A program made the translations under genes and the position numbers. The notes under the pieces are model-generated. The model saw nothing but the letters and a program-made list of their open reading frames with translations, had not been told where the DNA came from and did no database searches. Positions 10,601-23,470 of a stretch of DNA of 64,000 bases are shown one piece after another (the stretch's first letter is position 1; each line of letters starts with the position of its first letter). Origin of the DNA: Cricetomys ansorgei. Taxonomy: Eukaryota; Chordata; Mammalia; Rodentia; Nesomyidae. The stretch is taken from positions 620,001 to 684,000 of the forward strand of contig JAMJFZ010002500.1 of assembly GCA_026225945.1 (NCBI GenBank). Reading direction: 5' to 3'.

Positions 10601-12530
10601 CAGACAACCATATGACATATGCTGTTGCTTGTGCCCATTCATGGGACCCTTGGGAGCAGGGGTAAGCTGGTGCAGAACTGTGTACTGCCCAACAATTTTA
10701 GCTTCTCTGATTGAACATGTGATGGTACACTGAGTATTGCCCGTGGAGTTAGTGTTGGGATGGTGCCATGTAGGTATGGTCAAATGCTTATGGCTAGTCT
10801 CAATTTTCAGCCCTTTGGGAGTTTGAACTGATATTTTATGTGATCTAAAACCCTCACACCAGATTATGTTACTGGCTTGGTGGTGCAAATCTCCGCCAAA
10901 CACACGTTTCTGTCAAGCACTATATTCCAAGGACAAAAGTGAGTTCTCTCTTTGGTTGAAGTTATAGGGTTCACCTTTAGACGACCTTTCTTTGGTCTCC
11001 TCCTCCTTTTCCTCCTCCCCTTTTCTTCCCTTTTCTCTTCCTGCTCCTCCTTCTCTTCTTTGTCATATTTCCTCCACTTTATCTCTCTGCCCCCTCCCTA
11101 CTCTGACTCTACCTTTGGGCTACATACCCAGCCCCAAGATAGAATTATTTTACTACACAGATTCTTTTAAAGTGTTGACTAAATATCCTTTCCTCAAAAG
11201 TTAAGTATATTAAAGAAAAGGTCAGAAACAGAGTTGTCTTAGTCATTTGGTTTTCTAAAGCAAAATTCCATAAACTGAATAGATTACATATTGTAACAGA
11301 ATATTGGAATTTCCTCAGATGTTGTGAGGCTACCCTTCTGTGCAGAGAGATGATTAAATAAATATAGTAGCTGATTTTAGGTAAGATACATCTCAGAAAT
11401 TAGTGGGATGGTTTGGAGGTAAATCACAGGTTGGCTTTAAGGAAATATTTGTCAAAATCTTGTGATTTGTTTTCTGTAGCTTTGAAACTAGCCTCTAAAA
11501 ACAGTTTTCTAAATGGCTGCAGCTCTCTGCAATGCAGGTGCTGGCAAGGTGCTACCTGTAATGCTGGTAGTTGCTAAGTCCACTTCCTGAGTTAGTCCAT
11601 GTCTATTAGCAGTTCTTGGCTAAAAACTATTGCTGTTCAAAATACCTTGTCCCTGAAATCTTACATGTCAGAAGCCACTGTTGATAGCATTGCTATGGGA
11701 GGGGCTTTAGTTCTCTCCTGCAGTTTCAAGCAATGGAGTTTGAGGGACGTCTCATGTTGGGCAACTTACCACTGTGATGATGCCAAAGGTCGGCCAGCTT
11801 AAGTTTGGGGCTTGCTGAGCTATGGAATTCTATTCATTATGCAAATAAGGCCTTTGTATCGGTGGAATAAATTCTTTTACTAATAAATTACTTTTCACTA
11901 ATAAATTAAATAAATGGCTTGAGGCTTAGCTCAGTTTGTGGAGAATCTGCAGTCCTCTGCTGTTATCTTTCAGACTTGCATCTTGGAGTTTGTCTTCTGT
12001 TCATATACCCACACATTACTAAGATAAATTCTACAATATATAATAGAAATTTATTTCTCACAGTTTGTAAGGGGAGTGAGAAATACAAGATCAAGGTGCT
12101 GATAGACTCAGTGTCTGGCAAGACCAACTTCTATGTTCATAGATGAAGCTTTCTCACTGAGTCTTATATGGTGGAAAAGGTCAGAGTTCTTCTAGGCCTC
12201 TTTTTTTTTTTAAGGGCATTAATCTTATTCATGAGGACTTCACTGTCAGGATTTAATCAATTCTTATAGGTCTACCTTCCTGATACCATTAGCTGAGGGT
12301 TAGGATTTCTTCTGATCAGTGGAGGGGATTCAAACATAGAATAGAGAATAGAATAGAATAGCTTTAGTTGTTATTTAGAGTGGAAGTACAGGATTTTCTA
12401 ACACTAGTAGTCTGGCAATGTGAGTCTTTCCCTATTGCCATAGAAGAGACCATAAGGAAATGGTGAAACACTGGCCAAGTGCTGGTGACCTGGAAGGAAG
12501 TCATTTTTGGGTCACATTGCTTGCATCTTA
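10601..12530. other. Intergenic, no gene recognised
   Basis: It contains a CT-rich stretch at about 10985-11100 and nothing else I can assign. The open frames here are pyrimidine-driven or unsupported. Confidence 0.4.
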
Positions 12531-12534
12531 GAAT

Positions 12535-12900
12535 TTCTATTGCTATGATGAAAAATTATGACCAAAGAAACTTGGGGAAGAAAGGGTTTATTTGGTTTAT
12601 ACTGCCACATCATTAATCCATCACTGAAGGAAGTCAGGACAGGATCTCAAACAGGGCATGGACCTGAGGCAGGAGCTGATGCAGAGGCCATGGAGGGATG
12701 CTGCTCACCTGCTTGCTACTCATACCCTGCTCAGCCTGCTTTCTTATAGGACCCAGGACCACCAGCCCAGGGATGGCATCACCTACGATGGGCTGGGCCC
12801 TCTCCCATCAATCACTAATTAAGAACATTTTCTACAGCCAAATCTTATGAGTGCATTTTCTCAGTTGAGATTTCCTCCTTTCGATGACTCCATCTTGCAC
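12535..12900 (-). repeat. LTR-like dispersed rodent repeat
   Basis: The segment starts TTTCTATTGCTATGATGAAA and runs through GGAAGTCAGGACAGG and GGACCACCAGCCCAGGGATG. It is the same family, opposite orientation, as 47650-48005, which ends in AATAAA. It is probably LTR-derived; the family name is not certain. Confidence 0.55.
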
Positions 12901-13074
12901 CAAGTTGACATAAACCCAGCCAGTGTGGCTTGTTAGACACACAGCAGTGTGGATCAGACGGAAGTGAAGAGATATAAAGGCAGCCTCCAGACTCATTCAG
13001 AGAACATGGAAGTGCCACCAGCAGGGGCTCACCTTGAGCTTTTATTTGATGCCTCAAAAAAGTTAAAACAGGGC

Positions 13075-13130
13075 TGAGGAGATGGTCCAGCAGGTAGAGT
13101 GCCAGCCCCACAAGCACAGAGATGTGAGTG
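13075..13130 (+). repeat. B2 SINE head fragment
   Basis: The tRNA-like head GGGCTGAGGAGATGGTCCAG is present and followed by about 40 related bases only. Confidence 0.5.
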
Positions 13131-13429
13131 TAGAAATGCGCTCTACCAACTATCCACTTCTTTTTCCTTAATTTCAGAGCTACTCTATTAACTCTTCCAT
13201 GGCCTGTAGCTTTCACCAGTGTTCTAAAACATATTTAATTTTATTATTAAGTAAATGTTGTTTAAACAGTCATTGTCCCTTAAGCAAGATAGGAGCAGAT
13301 CATTAATAACAAGACTGACTGAGAAACATTTTTATCTGTGAAACAGCAAAAATGGGAGTTCTAAAAAACAAAAACAAAAAACCCAAAAATTAAAAAAAAA
13401 ACCAGTGATCAATTAAAAATGTAGTGGTT

Positions 13430-13512
13430 GTAAGGCCAGACTGGCTTTGAACTTCTGATCTCCAGTCTCATTGTTTCCAGTTGTAAGATTATAGGTCTGC
13501 GCCATCACACCT
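13430..13512 (-). repeat. B1 SINE fragment
   Basis: The reverse-complement B1 core is visible: AAGGCCAGACTGGCTTTGAA...GATTATAGGTCTGCGCCATC. Confidence 0.55.
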
Positions 13513-15420
13513 GAAATCCTAATGGTCTTTGTTCTAACATGGAGGCTTATGCAGCAGTCACTGAGAGTGATTTTGCCTTACAAGGGATATTTGGTGATTT
13601 CTGGAGACATTTTTGGCTATTAAGACCCAGAGTGTGTCAGTGGTGTGCAATGGATAGTAGAACCGAGGGATGACTGTAACATGTTGACAAAAAAACACAA
13701 TGTCACCCACACGTTACAGAAACACTCTGTAATCGACCTCTCTTTATTTTGTAGATGAAATCTGCTCTCCTGTTCTCTCCTGTCCTGAAAAGTGTTCTCT
13801 TGTCCTACTCTGGAGTGCCGCTTGTAACTGAATGTTACTGTAGCAGACTCCTAACTTGTAACCAAATCCTAACTTGCACAGATTCCCGCTGTGCCTTTTT
13901 TATTTTACACTCACTAGCTCAGGAAAGATAGAAGACGAGGAAGAAATCTGCACAGCCCTTGTGGGCTGCTTTCTCTGTGTGAAGCCTGGAGACCTGGACT
14001 AGTCTCTGAGAGCACTGAACTAACATGGATCATCTATGTCTTCCATCCCACTATCTGCCCTCTAACACGAACTGGAGCCTGCCTGCTCCCCTGCTAACTG
14101 TCACTCCACTGCCACTGCTCCTTTTGTATCCTAAGCTGTTCCCAGAAGTCCAAGTGACATCTAATCATAAGGAAGGCTGCACAGGACAGACTTCTTGACA
14201 AAGTCCTCCTACAGTACTTTCAGTCCAAAGTGCGCATAGGTCATGTGACATCTCAAGCACTTCCAGCCTTTTGTATCTGCTCAGTCTATTGGTATCTTTT
14301 TCTCTATGTAAAATATTTCTTTCTCATCATTTCCCCCTTTCTTCTCTTTTTGTTGGAGAAGTATTTTCTCTGCTTTCTTTACAGGAGAGAGAGACTTTGG
14401 CAGATAAACTATAATCTGTTTTGGGTTTATATCCTTGGATATTCCACAACCCTTACTCCTTACATGGGAGCAAGGGACACAGGGAGATAGAAATGCAGGC
14501 AGACAGAAGTTCAAACTTATGTTCTACTTATTTCTTAATTTATAATTAATAACTTTACCATCTGAGCTATCTCATGAGGCATTTTAGTGTGTTTTTATAT
14601 GACTTACTGCAAGTATAATGTATTACCAAAGGTAATGTACAGTTAAAATTTCAGATAATCAAAATGACAGCATCAATTTTCACTTCTATCAGCTGTGGGG
14701 TTCCTACTACTTTTACCATCATTGGAATCTATTAATTCATTTTTTCCCCTAATTTAAAGAGAAAAATATTTTTATTTAATTTGCATTTCTCGAATTTCCA
14801 GTATGAGTGAATGTTTTTCATGTGTTTTCTGGGCATGTAAAATAAACATCTGCTTCTGAAGGGACAGCACCAAAGAATGACTCATGCAACATTATCTTGA
14901 CCAGTGGGATGAGTTCATCAGGGTTGGGTTAGAGAACAGTAGACAACTGGACAGCTGCAGCTCCCTAAAGCCACCAACTCCTCTAGCTATCAAACTCATT
15001 TTATATGATTCTACGTTGATAGCAGAATTGGTGCAAACCTCTGCTCACAGGGCTACCTAGTTTTAAAGCAGCAGAGGCGACTCCAAGCTCAGCAATATAT
15101 GGCACAGATGACACCAGACTCTAGATAAACTGTATGCTTACTTGTTTTCCTTCCTTCCCTTGTCAGGGACTTTGCTGGTTCTGGGAAACATTGTCCAGCT
15201 GTGAGAATGATGGCTTGTTTGGCTGAAGTCTGGCCAATAGAGAATCTGAATGGTGGATTGACGCAAAGTGGAGTTACTCCAGCTAGGATTCAGGGTACGA
15301 GTCTCACTGTGCTAGTCTATAACTTGGCTATTTGTTCCAATGCACACAGTTCCATAACCTCATCACACTTCATCTCTGCGTTTGGCAGCATCGGCATTTC
15401 AGTTCTTCATGTACAGCTGG
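13513..15420. other. Intergenic, no gene recognised
   Basis: The stretch is mostly unique-looking DNA with an AT-rich part at 14520-14830. No supported gene, RNA or clear repeat was seen. Confidence 0.4.
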
Positions 15421-15425
15421 TCTCT

Positions 15426-15475
15426 ACTATCTATCTATCATCTATGTATTTATCTATCTATCTATCTATCTATCA
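15426..15475. repeat. (CTAT)n microsatellite
   Basis: Interrupted CTAT/TATC tetranucleotides are visible directly. Confidence 0.9.
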
Positions 15476-15599
15476 TTTATCCATCTACCTACAGACAGAA
15501 TTTTTATATGTATCTCTCACTATCCTGAAACTTTCTGTGTAGACATGCTGGCCTCCAAGACCTAGGGTCAAAGGCATGCTCAACTGTGCGCTCGCATGC

Positions 15600-15642
15600 T
15601 TCCTCTCCCTCTCCCTTTCCCTCTCCCTCTCTCTCTCTCTCC
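15600..15642. repeat. (CT)n-rich microsatellite
   Basis: A CTCCCT-type run passes into pure CT. Confidence 0.9.
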
Positions 15643-15784
15643 TTACCAGAATTTGGGCTATAGCTCCCATCATGCCTTTCTCTTTGGCTTCTGGTGTCTC
15701 TGTGTTGAAAAGAAAACATACTTGCATCCGGCCAGTGGCTTCCCTGTTCCTCCAGGCAGCTACAGCTGGCCTGCAGCTGTAGCA

Positions 15785-16100
15785 GCTCCCAGGCAGGAAG
15801 CCATGGAGGTGGGCGGGGGGGTGGCATGGTGAAATCAGGGACCCCTGGGGAGAATTGCAAGGGCCATTATATTTATCATGGGAACCAGGGAGGGTCTTTG
15901 GTACCCAGGGATAGAGGCCATTGGTTAAGACAGGGATAAGGTAAGCAATTCTGCCCATTGTGGCTGCATCTTTTGGGAGCAGGAGGAGTTTTGCTGTGGC
16001 TTATCATCTGTCAGCGCAGAGGGGAGAGGCTAATAAGAGCTCTGGTAGTTGAAAGTGCCCTCTAGACCCAACCATGTGACCTTTCCACGAGGGCACCACA
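15785..16100 (-). repeat. Partial LTR, same family as the 23471 solo LTR
   Basis: The segment parallels the right half of the solo LTR at 23471-24005. Both share AGCAATTCTGCC/AACAATTCTGCC, then GTGGCTTATCATCTGTCAG versus GTGGCCTGTCATCTCTTCAG, and the following GGGGAGAGGC/GGGAGGGGCC. It is more diverged and incomplete. Confidence 0.45.
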
Positions 16101-16800
16101 TCCCTGGCTCTGAGTTCCAGTCACAACTAATTTCTCAGGTCCATACTGATCCTCAAGGTAGTCACTTACTTGGTTCAGAAGGAGAGGCCTGTGGGGTTTA
16201 AGGATTTAAAATGTATGTCCTTCTCTTTTCTCTGGACAAAGGTTCAACTATAAAACCTTTCCCATGAGAATGTCCCTCCATGGCATCAATGAGGAAGTTG
16301 GGAAGTGGAGGGGGCCTTTCTCTAGTGTCTGCTTGCTGTGTGGGCCACAGGTCTTCCATCTTAAGATTTTCTCAGAGTGACTGATCATGTGTCCATGGAG
16401 CACCAGAAGCACTGCTTGCAATCCCATTTGGAAGAATTCTCTCCCTTCCCTATTGTTTTGTCTGGTGCCCTGTGTCAGGGCCTGCTGTTTTTTCCATTAC
16501 TAGAATTCAGTATGTCTTAATTTCTCTTGGCCTTCATCTACAATTTACTACTGTCTTTCCTGATGAACATCTCAGGTCTCCAAATCTTCTGTCTACCAAT
16601 TTCCTTTAAAATGTCCTAGATTTCATCCTACTTTGCAAATCAGTCTCTACCAACTTCATTTACATGTTTCTTCCTTTGCTGTCCCTTGAATGCTGGAATT
16701 ATTTGGGGGATTTCCCCATTTACCATTCTCACTCCATAAATTAATATATATACATTTGTCATAACTTAATCATATTTTGTTCATATGTAGTAGTTCTGGT

Positions 16801-16840
16801 CTCTCTCTCTCTCTTTCTTTCTCTCTCTCTCTTTCTCTCC
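16801..16840. repeat. (CT)n microsatellite
   Basis: CT dinucleotides with TTT interruptions. Confidence 0.9.
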
Positions 16841-17217
16841 ATATATGCATATCTGTACCTTAGATTAACATAGACAAGAACTTATCCCTTATACTGCCTA
16901 CTGATTTGATCACTCAAAGCCAGACCCCTTCCCCTACTCTTATCCCCATTAACGACCAAGTATCAAGCTGTGCCCATTGTGATCCTCCTCTTCCTAATAT
17001 TGCCTCTGCTTTTGTAATGTCTTTATTATAACTTAGCTTGCTTCTATCCTCATCTCTCTCTTCATCACCGTATTCTTTCTAACTCATGACTTAGAGCATA
17101 TCACTCATCTGCCTAAAATCTGCCAATTACCTTTCTTCATAAAACTTTGGGACCAAATTAAAACCCTCAGTTATGTATACAAAACCTTAGCCAAGAGTAA
17201 TTTAGAATTACTACCAC
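16841..17217. other. Intergenic, nothing recognised
   Basis: No gene or repeat could be supported here. Confidence 0.4.
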
Positions 17218-17545
17218 TTCTGGGGGTGTCTGTAAGAACATTTCTAGAGAAGATTAACTGAGGAAGCAACATCTGCCACGGTTGTGGTCAGCACCATCCC
17301 ATGAGTGGGGGCCCTAGATTTTTGAAAAGGTTGGGGGAGAAAGGGAAAGCTAGATTATCACCCCTTTCCCAGCTTCCTGGTCAGCTACAGTATGAGCACG
17401 GAGCTGACATATACACCCTCCACTATAGAGCTGCCCACCTTCCTTACCATGAAGGACTGTGTCCCTTCAAACCATAAGTTCACTTCATTTATGGTGCTTC
17501 TTGACAGGCAGTTGGTCTCAGCAATAAGAAAAGTTGCAATCTGAG
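17218..17545 (+). repeat. LTR-like dispersed rodent repeat
   Basis: The segment starts CTGGGGGTGTCTGTAAGAAC and ends TCTCAGCAATAAGAAAAGTT, with GCACCATCCCATGAGTGGG inside. This resembles MaLR-type dispersed LTRs; the subfamily is not assigned. Confidence 0.45.
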
Positions 17546-18225
17546 AAGTCAAATCTTTTCAACAGTTGGAAAAACAAAGGCATTTTATCCAGAAGTGGTA
17601 GTAATTCTAAATTACTCTTGAGTAATTCTAAATCCAGCCAAGTTGACAATGAAGATTAGCCCTCACACTGTAACACACTTCCCCATGTGTAGTGGGACAC
17701 TTGGAAGAAGTGTTTGTTATTTTGGTTTTTTAAAAGTGCAAAATGGCACTTGGACTGGGTTTATGTTCCCATCCCAGGTGTGGTGGATGATTATGAGTGT
17801 GATTTGTAACGCTTGATGCTGGTGGCTGTAATTTGGTTAGGTGCAGGTGTTTTGCCACGTGTGTTCTTGGGATTTTGTGCTGCTTGGGTTTATGGGAACT
17901 TTTACTTAAAGTATGAAAGGAATGAAGTCCTGAGAGCCAGGGTGGGTGTTGGTTGGTTTGTCTGTCATTAGTGTGTTGATTCTTGCCGTAGAAAAACATT
18001 AGTTGAAGAAATTGGGTTTGCAGATAATGAATGAGCTGAGGCACTAGTCTGACTCACTGTCCTCTCCAAGCTTAGGACAGCCTAAAAAGGCTGTGAAATT
18101 TTCTGTTTTTCTCTTTCTCTATCAAGGCTGCCTGTAAAAGCAGTGAAAATTTGTTTCTATCCTTCTCTTTCCCTAAATTGAGGCTAAAAGATTTTAGTCT
18201 GCTATTACTCCCACATTCTTCAGCG

Positions 18226-18640
18226 TGTTAGGTCTGAAATCACTCAAGCAGACACCGAGAGAAATGTATGGCCACACAAAAGCAGTTTATTGCCGTGGAA
18301 CACAGAACAGCATGCTGGAGTCTACCATTCCAAAAAAAAAAAGCCACCACAAGAGCAAGTGCGCAGGTCCTTTTAAGTGAAACAGGCAGTTGTTAGGGGA
18401 TCTCTCTGATTGGTCAGGACCTGAACTCGGTCCTTACTGGATTGGCTCTTTATATCTCAAGGGGGAGTGAGGAGCTGTGAGGAAGTGAGGAGCGTGAGAG
18501 ACTTGCATTCGGAACGTTCTCATTGGCCTGCAGCCCGTGTCAGGACTCTCTGAGAACTAAGGGGGAAGCTGGGTCAGCACTCAGGGAAGATTTGATGGAG
18601 TTAGAAGACAAAATAGAGTCACCCTGGTCCTCTCAAGTGG
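18226..18640 (-). repeat. LTR-like element with CCAAT and TATA motifs
   Basis: On the minus strand three CCAAT boxes (inverted as CATTGG at about 18521, GATTGG at about 18430 and GATTGG at about 18408) are followed by GATATAAAG (about 18450) and AATAAA (complement at 18286-18291). This is retroviral LTR promoter and poly(A) layout. The plus-strand left end is TGTTAGGTC at 18226. The right boundary is uncertain. Confidence 0.55.
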
Positions 18641-18849
18641 AACTGCACATACTCATTTGTCTTCATCCCCGGATGTAGGTTAAGAAGTTTTCAATAGGTT
18701 GAGAGAAGGAGGGAAGAGAGAAGAGAAGAGGGAAGGACAGACTTGCTGCTGCTTTCACTAAAATTGTTCCCGTCTGGTCCTGGTCATGAGTATACAACTG
18801 CTAAATGCAATAGACACACTGCTTGCTTATCTGCCTGCAGTTGTGATTG

Positions 18850-18960
18850 TGTTTGAGATAAGGTCTCATGTGTTCCAAACTGGCCAAGAACTGTCTATGT
18901 AGTCAAGGGTGATCTTGAACTTCTTATTCTCCCGCCTCTGCCTCCTTAGTGTTGTGTAGT
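18850..18960 (-). repeat. B1-like SINE, old
   Basis: Reverse-complement B1 features are GAGATAAGGTCTCATGTG, GATCTTGAACTTCTTATTC and CCGCCTCTGCCTCC. Confidence 0.55.
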
Positions 18961-19004
18961 GGGATACTTGAATCTTATCGATTTCTAGTTGTCTACTCCC
19001 ATAA

Positions 19005-19052
19005 TTTATTTATTTGTTTGTCTGTTTGTTTGTTTATTTATTTATTTATTTT
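19005..19052. repeat. (TTTG)n/(TTTA)n repeat
   Basis: The tetranucleotide run is the T-rich tail of the minus-strand B1 that follows it. Confidence 0.85.
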
Positions 19053-19190
19053 TTGAGACAGGGCTTCTCTGTTGTACCTCTGGCTGTCATGGAATTCACT
19101 CTGTAGACTGGCTTCAAATTCACAGAGATCTTCCTGCCTCTGCCTCCCGAGTGCTGGGATTGAAGGCCTGTGCCACCACAGCCTGGTTTC
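19053..19190 (-). repeat. B1 SINE
   Basis: A nearly full-length reverse-complement B1 with GAGACAGGGCTTCTCTGT, CAGAGATCTTCCTGCCTCTG and GAGTGCTGGGATTGAAGGC. Confidence 0.85.
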
Positions 19191-20338
19191 TCCATAATTC
19201 TTAAGATAAATATTGTGCCAGCAGCACAGGTGTGCTAGAAAAACAAGTAATTCTAATGTAAAAGAAAACTTCCCTCCTAGTTCTCCATGTAAAAGAACTT
19301 GCTGATGAAGAGGTCACATGGTGCTCCCCTGAACCTGAAGCTACAACAGAAGTAATTCACTCCTACTGGGTCTTGAAGTTTCCCCACCTTGAAGGTAGGC
19401 ACAGCTCAGGCAAAGGCTCTGAGAGGAGTCAAGCCATTGATTCTCTTTCATCAGGCAAATAGACCCTGGGAGAGTGAGGAGGAGGAGCTTATATAGCAGA
19501 ACTCCTGGAGAAGAAAATGCGGCAGGAATATTTGGAGTTCAGTTTTGGCAAGGGCTTGTTGTGTGCTCTGCTAAAGTCTTGTGAGCTTATACATATGCAT
19601 ATGTCTCACATGTCTTTATTAAAATAATGCCAGATGAAATAAACAGCTACAGTGTTGTGGTCCCTTGGTTTTTTTGAGACATGAATTTCTTTTAGCATAC
19701 TTTTGTCTATGTCTATGTCTATTCTCATTTTCCTCTTCAAGGTCCCTTGCTCTAATCTCTAGCTAAAAGTTAGGCTTACCCCAAAATACTGTTCCTGTAT
19801 TCTGTAGTTTGTTTCTCTTTCTTTCAGTGGGAATGTCTTACATGCACGTGCCTCAGAAAATGTAGTGTTACAGTGACCCCTACTGAAACAGTTAGAGGCC
19901 TGTAGGGTTCCAGTCTCAGAGGAGTTGAAAATAACATGTATTTCTGTTTGTTAAAGCCTCAAATACTTCAGACAGACACTAGGTGACAGTCTTTTGGGAA
20001 ATTCCGGAAATAAACAGTGCATTTTTCTTCTCATTATCTTCAACTTCTGTTTTCTTACTCTTACTCCTTGGGATCTGGATCCTAGAAGGAACAGGGGTCT
20101 CTTCTGCAACCTAACCTAACTTGTTCTCCTTAATTCTATTTGCAGAGAGATAAACTCTATTCCAATTATATTTGCTTTCATTGCTTTGGGGAAATATCAT
20201 TGGAGCAACTTGACTTTCTCTCACCCGTCATAATTGTGTGGATCATGGGCTTCATAGCTTTTCTCCAATTATTATGGCATCTGCCTATGTCTTCAAGTCA
20301 ATATCAAGCTCTTTTTTGGTGGTAAATGTCCCTTAGCT
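19191..20338. other. Intergenic, nothing recognised
   Basis: No gene, SINE core or LTR hallmark could be supported in this stretch. Confidence 0.4.
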
Positions 20339-20339
20339 G

Positions 20340-20368
20340 TTAATTAATTAATTAATTAATTAATTAAT
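20340..20368. repeat. (TTAA)n microsatellite
   Basis: Tandem TAAT units are visible directly. Confidence 0.9.
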
Positions 20369-20450
20369 CTATTTATTTATTTGAGAAAAGTTATCTTTCG
20401 TGTGAACCTTAGAGGTTTTTATATTTATTTTATTTGTGTGTGCTTGCTCT

Positions 20451-20475
20451 GTGTGTGTGTGTGTGTGTGTGTGTG
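20451..20475. repeat. (GT)n microsatellite
   Basis: A pure GT run, within SINE-like flanks that I could not classify. Confidence 0.9.
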
Positions 20476-20599
20476 AGGAAGGTTTCAGATGTCTTCCTGT
20501 ATTATTCTCTGCCTTATATCTTTGAGGCCAGACCTCTCCCTGAACCTGGAGCTTGTGTTTTTTAAACTAGGCTGGAAGCCAACAGACTACATAGTACTC

Positions 20600-22920
20600 C
20601 TGTCTTGCCTTCTTCAGTGCTGGGGTTAAAAAAACCAAAAACATGTGTAGAACGTGATCAGTTTATTACATGGGTTCTGGGATCTAAACTCAACAGGAGG
20701 GAAACCATGCCTGGTACTAGAACCTGAGCCAGCTTCCCAGGGCTAATGAGGTCATGTATCTTAGATGAGAATCTACCATCACCACTTTGTTAGACCAGCA
20801 TAGCTCCTAACTGCATTCTAAATCTTGTCCTTCTACCCACAGATAAGTGTAGCTGACATCCCTCATCAAAAAAGCTTCTTTTTACAGCAAATGGAGACCA
20901 TCACAGAAAAACACAAGTAGACACGGTCAGCGTCAAGTATCATGGTAACAATCAAATGAAGAGAGCAGCCTCAGAATGCAAAGCTTCTAAAAGAAGGGCA
21001 GGGAGGCAAAGCCTTCAAGAGACTGACCCAGCAGCCTCTCCAAAGCATATTTATTGATAGTTACACAGAAACCAGTTTAGGGCAGGGCAAAGTTCCACAT
21101 TACAAAGCTTTGATAGAGGTGCTGCTTCAAGGAACAACACAACCCACACAAAACCAGAGTCCCTCTATGGATCATTGTTCCCAGTGATCAATAGAGTAAG
21201 ACATCCAGGTTTGCCAGGAGTGTTTTGCAGCTGGGTTATGTGGAGGCTTCAAGTCCCTAAAAACAGCTCCATAAACCACAGAAAACAAGTATTGATTAAG
21301 CATGGGTTTCTTCAAAGCCCAAGCATGTCCAAAAACAATTTCTTCACATTTAATGATTAAGCAAAATACACAGACTTACTAGTTTCCTATTACAAGACAC
21401 AATGCAGAGATCAATGGATTGTAGGGACCCCAGCCTTGCATTTACAGCTCAGGAAATATCCCAGAATAGGGGGATGGAAAGACAAGAGCCAGAGATTAAC
21501 ATTCTTTCCTAGAAATGGCCACATAAACCAGATCTGAACATTGGCAATATCAATAGACATGCTAATGCTGAAAGGGAAAAATGTCATGAGACCAAACCCC
21601 TGGATAAGGACCTACAGGCAACTGATGACTGTTGAGAGATAGTTAACCTCTCTCAGAGATGAGCTCCCCCAATTGATTGTCCAATATAAAATGGTCAGTC
21701 CTGAAACCATATAAACACAAGCAACAAAACTAAGCAAGTTATATATCCGTGCATACATATACATACATGCACATATACACATATAGGTAATAATAATATT
21801 CAAGAAGAGGCTATGGATTTGATAATGGGGAGACTAGGTTGGCATTAAAGGGAAAGGACTTAGGAGGGGTACAGATGGGAAAGTAGGAAAGGAGAGTGAT
21901 GTAATTATATTTTAATTAAAGGTAAAGTATGAAAAATTGGAAGTGAGCTGATTATGTAGTAAAAGGCAAAAAATAAAAAAAATAAACATTTATACAATGT
22001 GGCAACTATGAGAACAGAGACAAAGAGATTTGGTGATATACTCTCTCCTCATTACCACTCCAGTCTGCCTCTGAGAGCCTGACAGGAGTTTATGTTTAAG
22101 TAGAGTGCCATACTTATGTACAACTAAGCAGCCCCAGCCATACGTTTCATTGTGGTCTGATTATTACCTCATCTTGAATCTCTCCTACAGGGTGACAAGG
22201 CATCAGCTTTCTGGGAGACAAGAGTCCCCCTCTGGCTAGTACCAGTCTCCAGTCTTTTTCTTCTACCAGCACAAGATTCCTGGGTGGAAATTACAGTTTA
22301 TTAGTTTATCTTGTGTCAGTGGTGTTATCACTAAAGTGAGGGACGCAAGTGTCTCTTTAGAATATTTTCATTCCTCCAGTTACCTGCTTTTACATGTGAC
22401 TTGGTATTATTTCTCATGGCTTTCAAAGGATATGTTCTTGATTCTTTAGTGTTTTAATTGTAATATGATGTGGAGAGTTAATTTTTTGATCTTACCTATT
22501 TGGTTTTCAAAATGTTTCTTTTATGTAGATGCACATCTTTCCCCTTATATTTGGGACATTTTCTGCTATGATTATATTGAAAATGTTTTCTATGTCTTTG
22601 ACATCAAACTCCTCCTCCTCTCTCCTCATTTTCCTCCTCTTTTTCCTCCTCCTCCTTCTTCTTGGCTCAGATCTGGTCTTTCCGTAGATCTCAAATGGCT
22701 ATTTGTACATTTTTTATTTGTTGATCTTTGTCATGAACTAAATGTTCAGATTTCTCCGCTTTGTCTTCAAGCCGTGATATTGTGCCTTCCTTGTTATTAA
22801 TTCTACTGGTGAGGTCTTCCTTGGCATTTTTAAAATTTGACTTATTGAAATTTTCACCTCTGGTGTTTAGGTTTTGTTTTTCTTTAGTATTTCTATCTTC
22901 TTATTTAATTATATTTTAAA
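20600..22920. other. Intergenic, no gene recognised
   Basis: The stretch is AT-rich, with an ATACAT-rich part at 21745-21785 and a CTCCTC-rich part at 22605-22660. No gene or RNA could be supported. Confidence 0.4.
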
Positions 22921-22924
22921 TTTT

Positions 22925-23470
22925 TTTCATTTTATTCTTTTATTGAAAATCAATTCTTTTCTCATACAATATATCCTGACTACAGTTTCCCTCCCCTCTG
23001 CTCCTCCCATTCCCTCCCCACCTTCCCTCCCCTCTGCTCCTCCCATTTCCTCCCCACCTTCCCTCCCCACGGATCCACTCTTTCTGTCTCTCGTTAGAAA
23101 ATAATAGGCTTCTAAGAGATGACAACCAAACTTGACCTAATAAAATACCATAAGATAAAACGAAAACCATCACATTGAAGCTGTACAAGGAAAGCCAACA
23201 GAATGAAAGCAGCCCGAAGAGCAGGCACAAGAATCAGAAACCCGTTTGTTCACACACTCAGGAGTCCCATATAGATGCAAAGCTAATAGTGACAGTGTAT
23301 ACACAGACCTGGTGCAGACCAGTGCAGGCCTGTGCTTGATGCTTCAGTCTCTGTGAGTTCATATGAGCCCTGCTCAGTTGGTTCAGAGGGACTTGCTCTC
23401 CTGGTGTCCTCCAACTCCTCTGGCCCCTATACTTTTCCTGCCTCCTCTTCCACATTGTTCCCTGAGCTCT
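22925..23470 (-). mobile_element. L1 copy A, 3' end segment
   Basis: The rodent L1 3'UTR is read in reverse: a T-rich start, ACAATATATCCTGACTACAG, a duplicated CCTCCC-rich block (about 22990-23070), then ACACACTCAGGAGTCCCATA. It continues after the solo LTR and again after the provirus, so L1 copy A spans 22925-36183 with three insertions. Confidence 0.85.

Noticed and set aside
15485..15958. 157-aa minus-strand open frame with an ERERER run
   Set aside because: It is translated from the (CT)n microsatellite at 15600-15642 and partial LTR sequence; no domain or splice context.
17730..18044. 104-aa minus-strand frame rich in His, Gln and Pro
   Set aside because: It reflects a TG/GT-rich plus strand; no family resemblance or exon structure.
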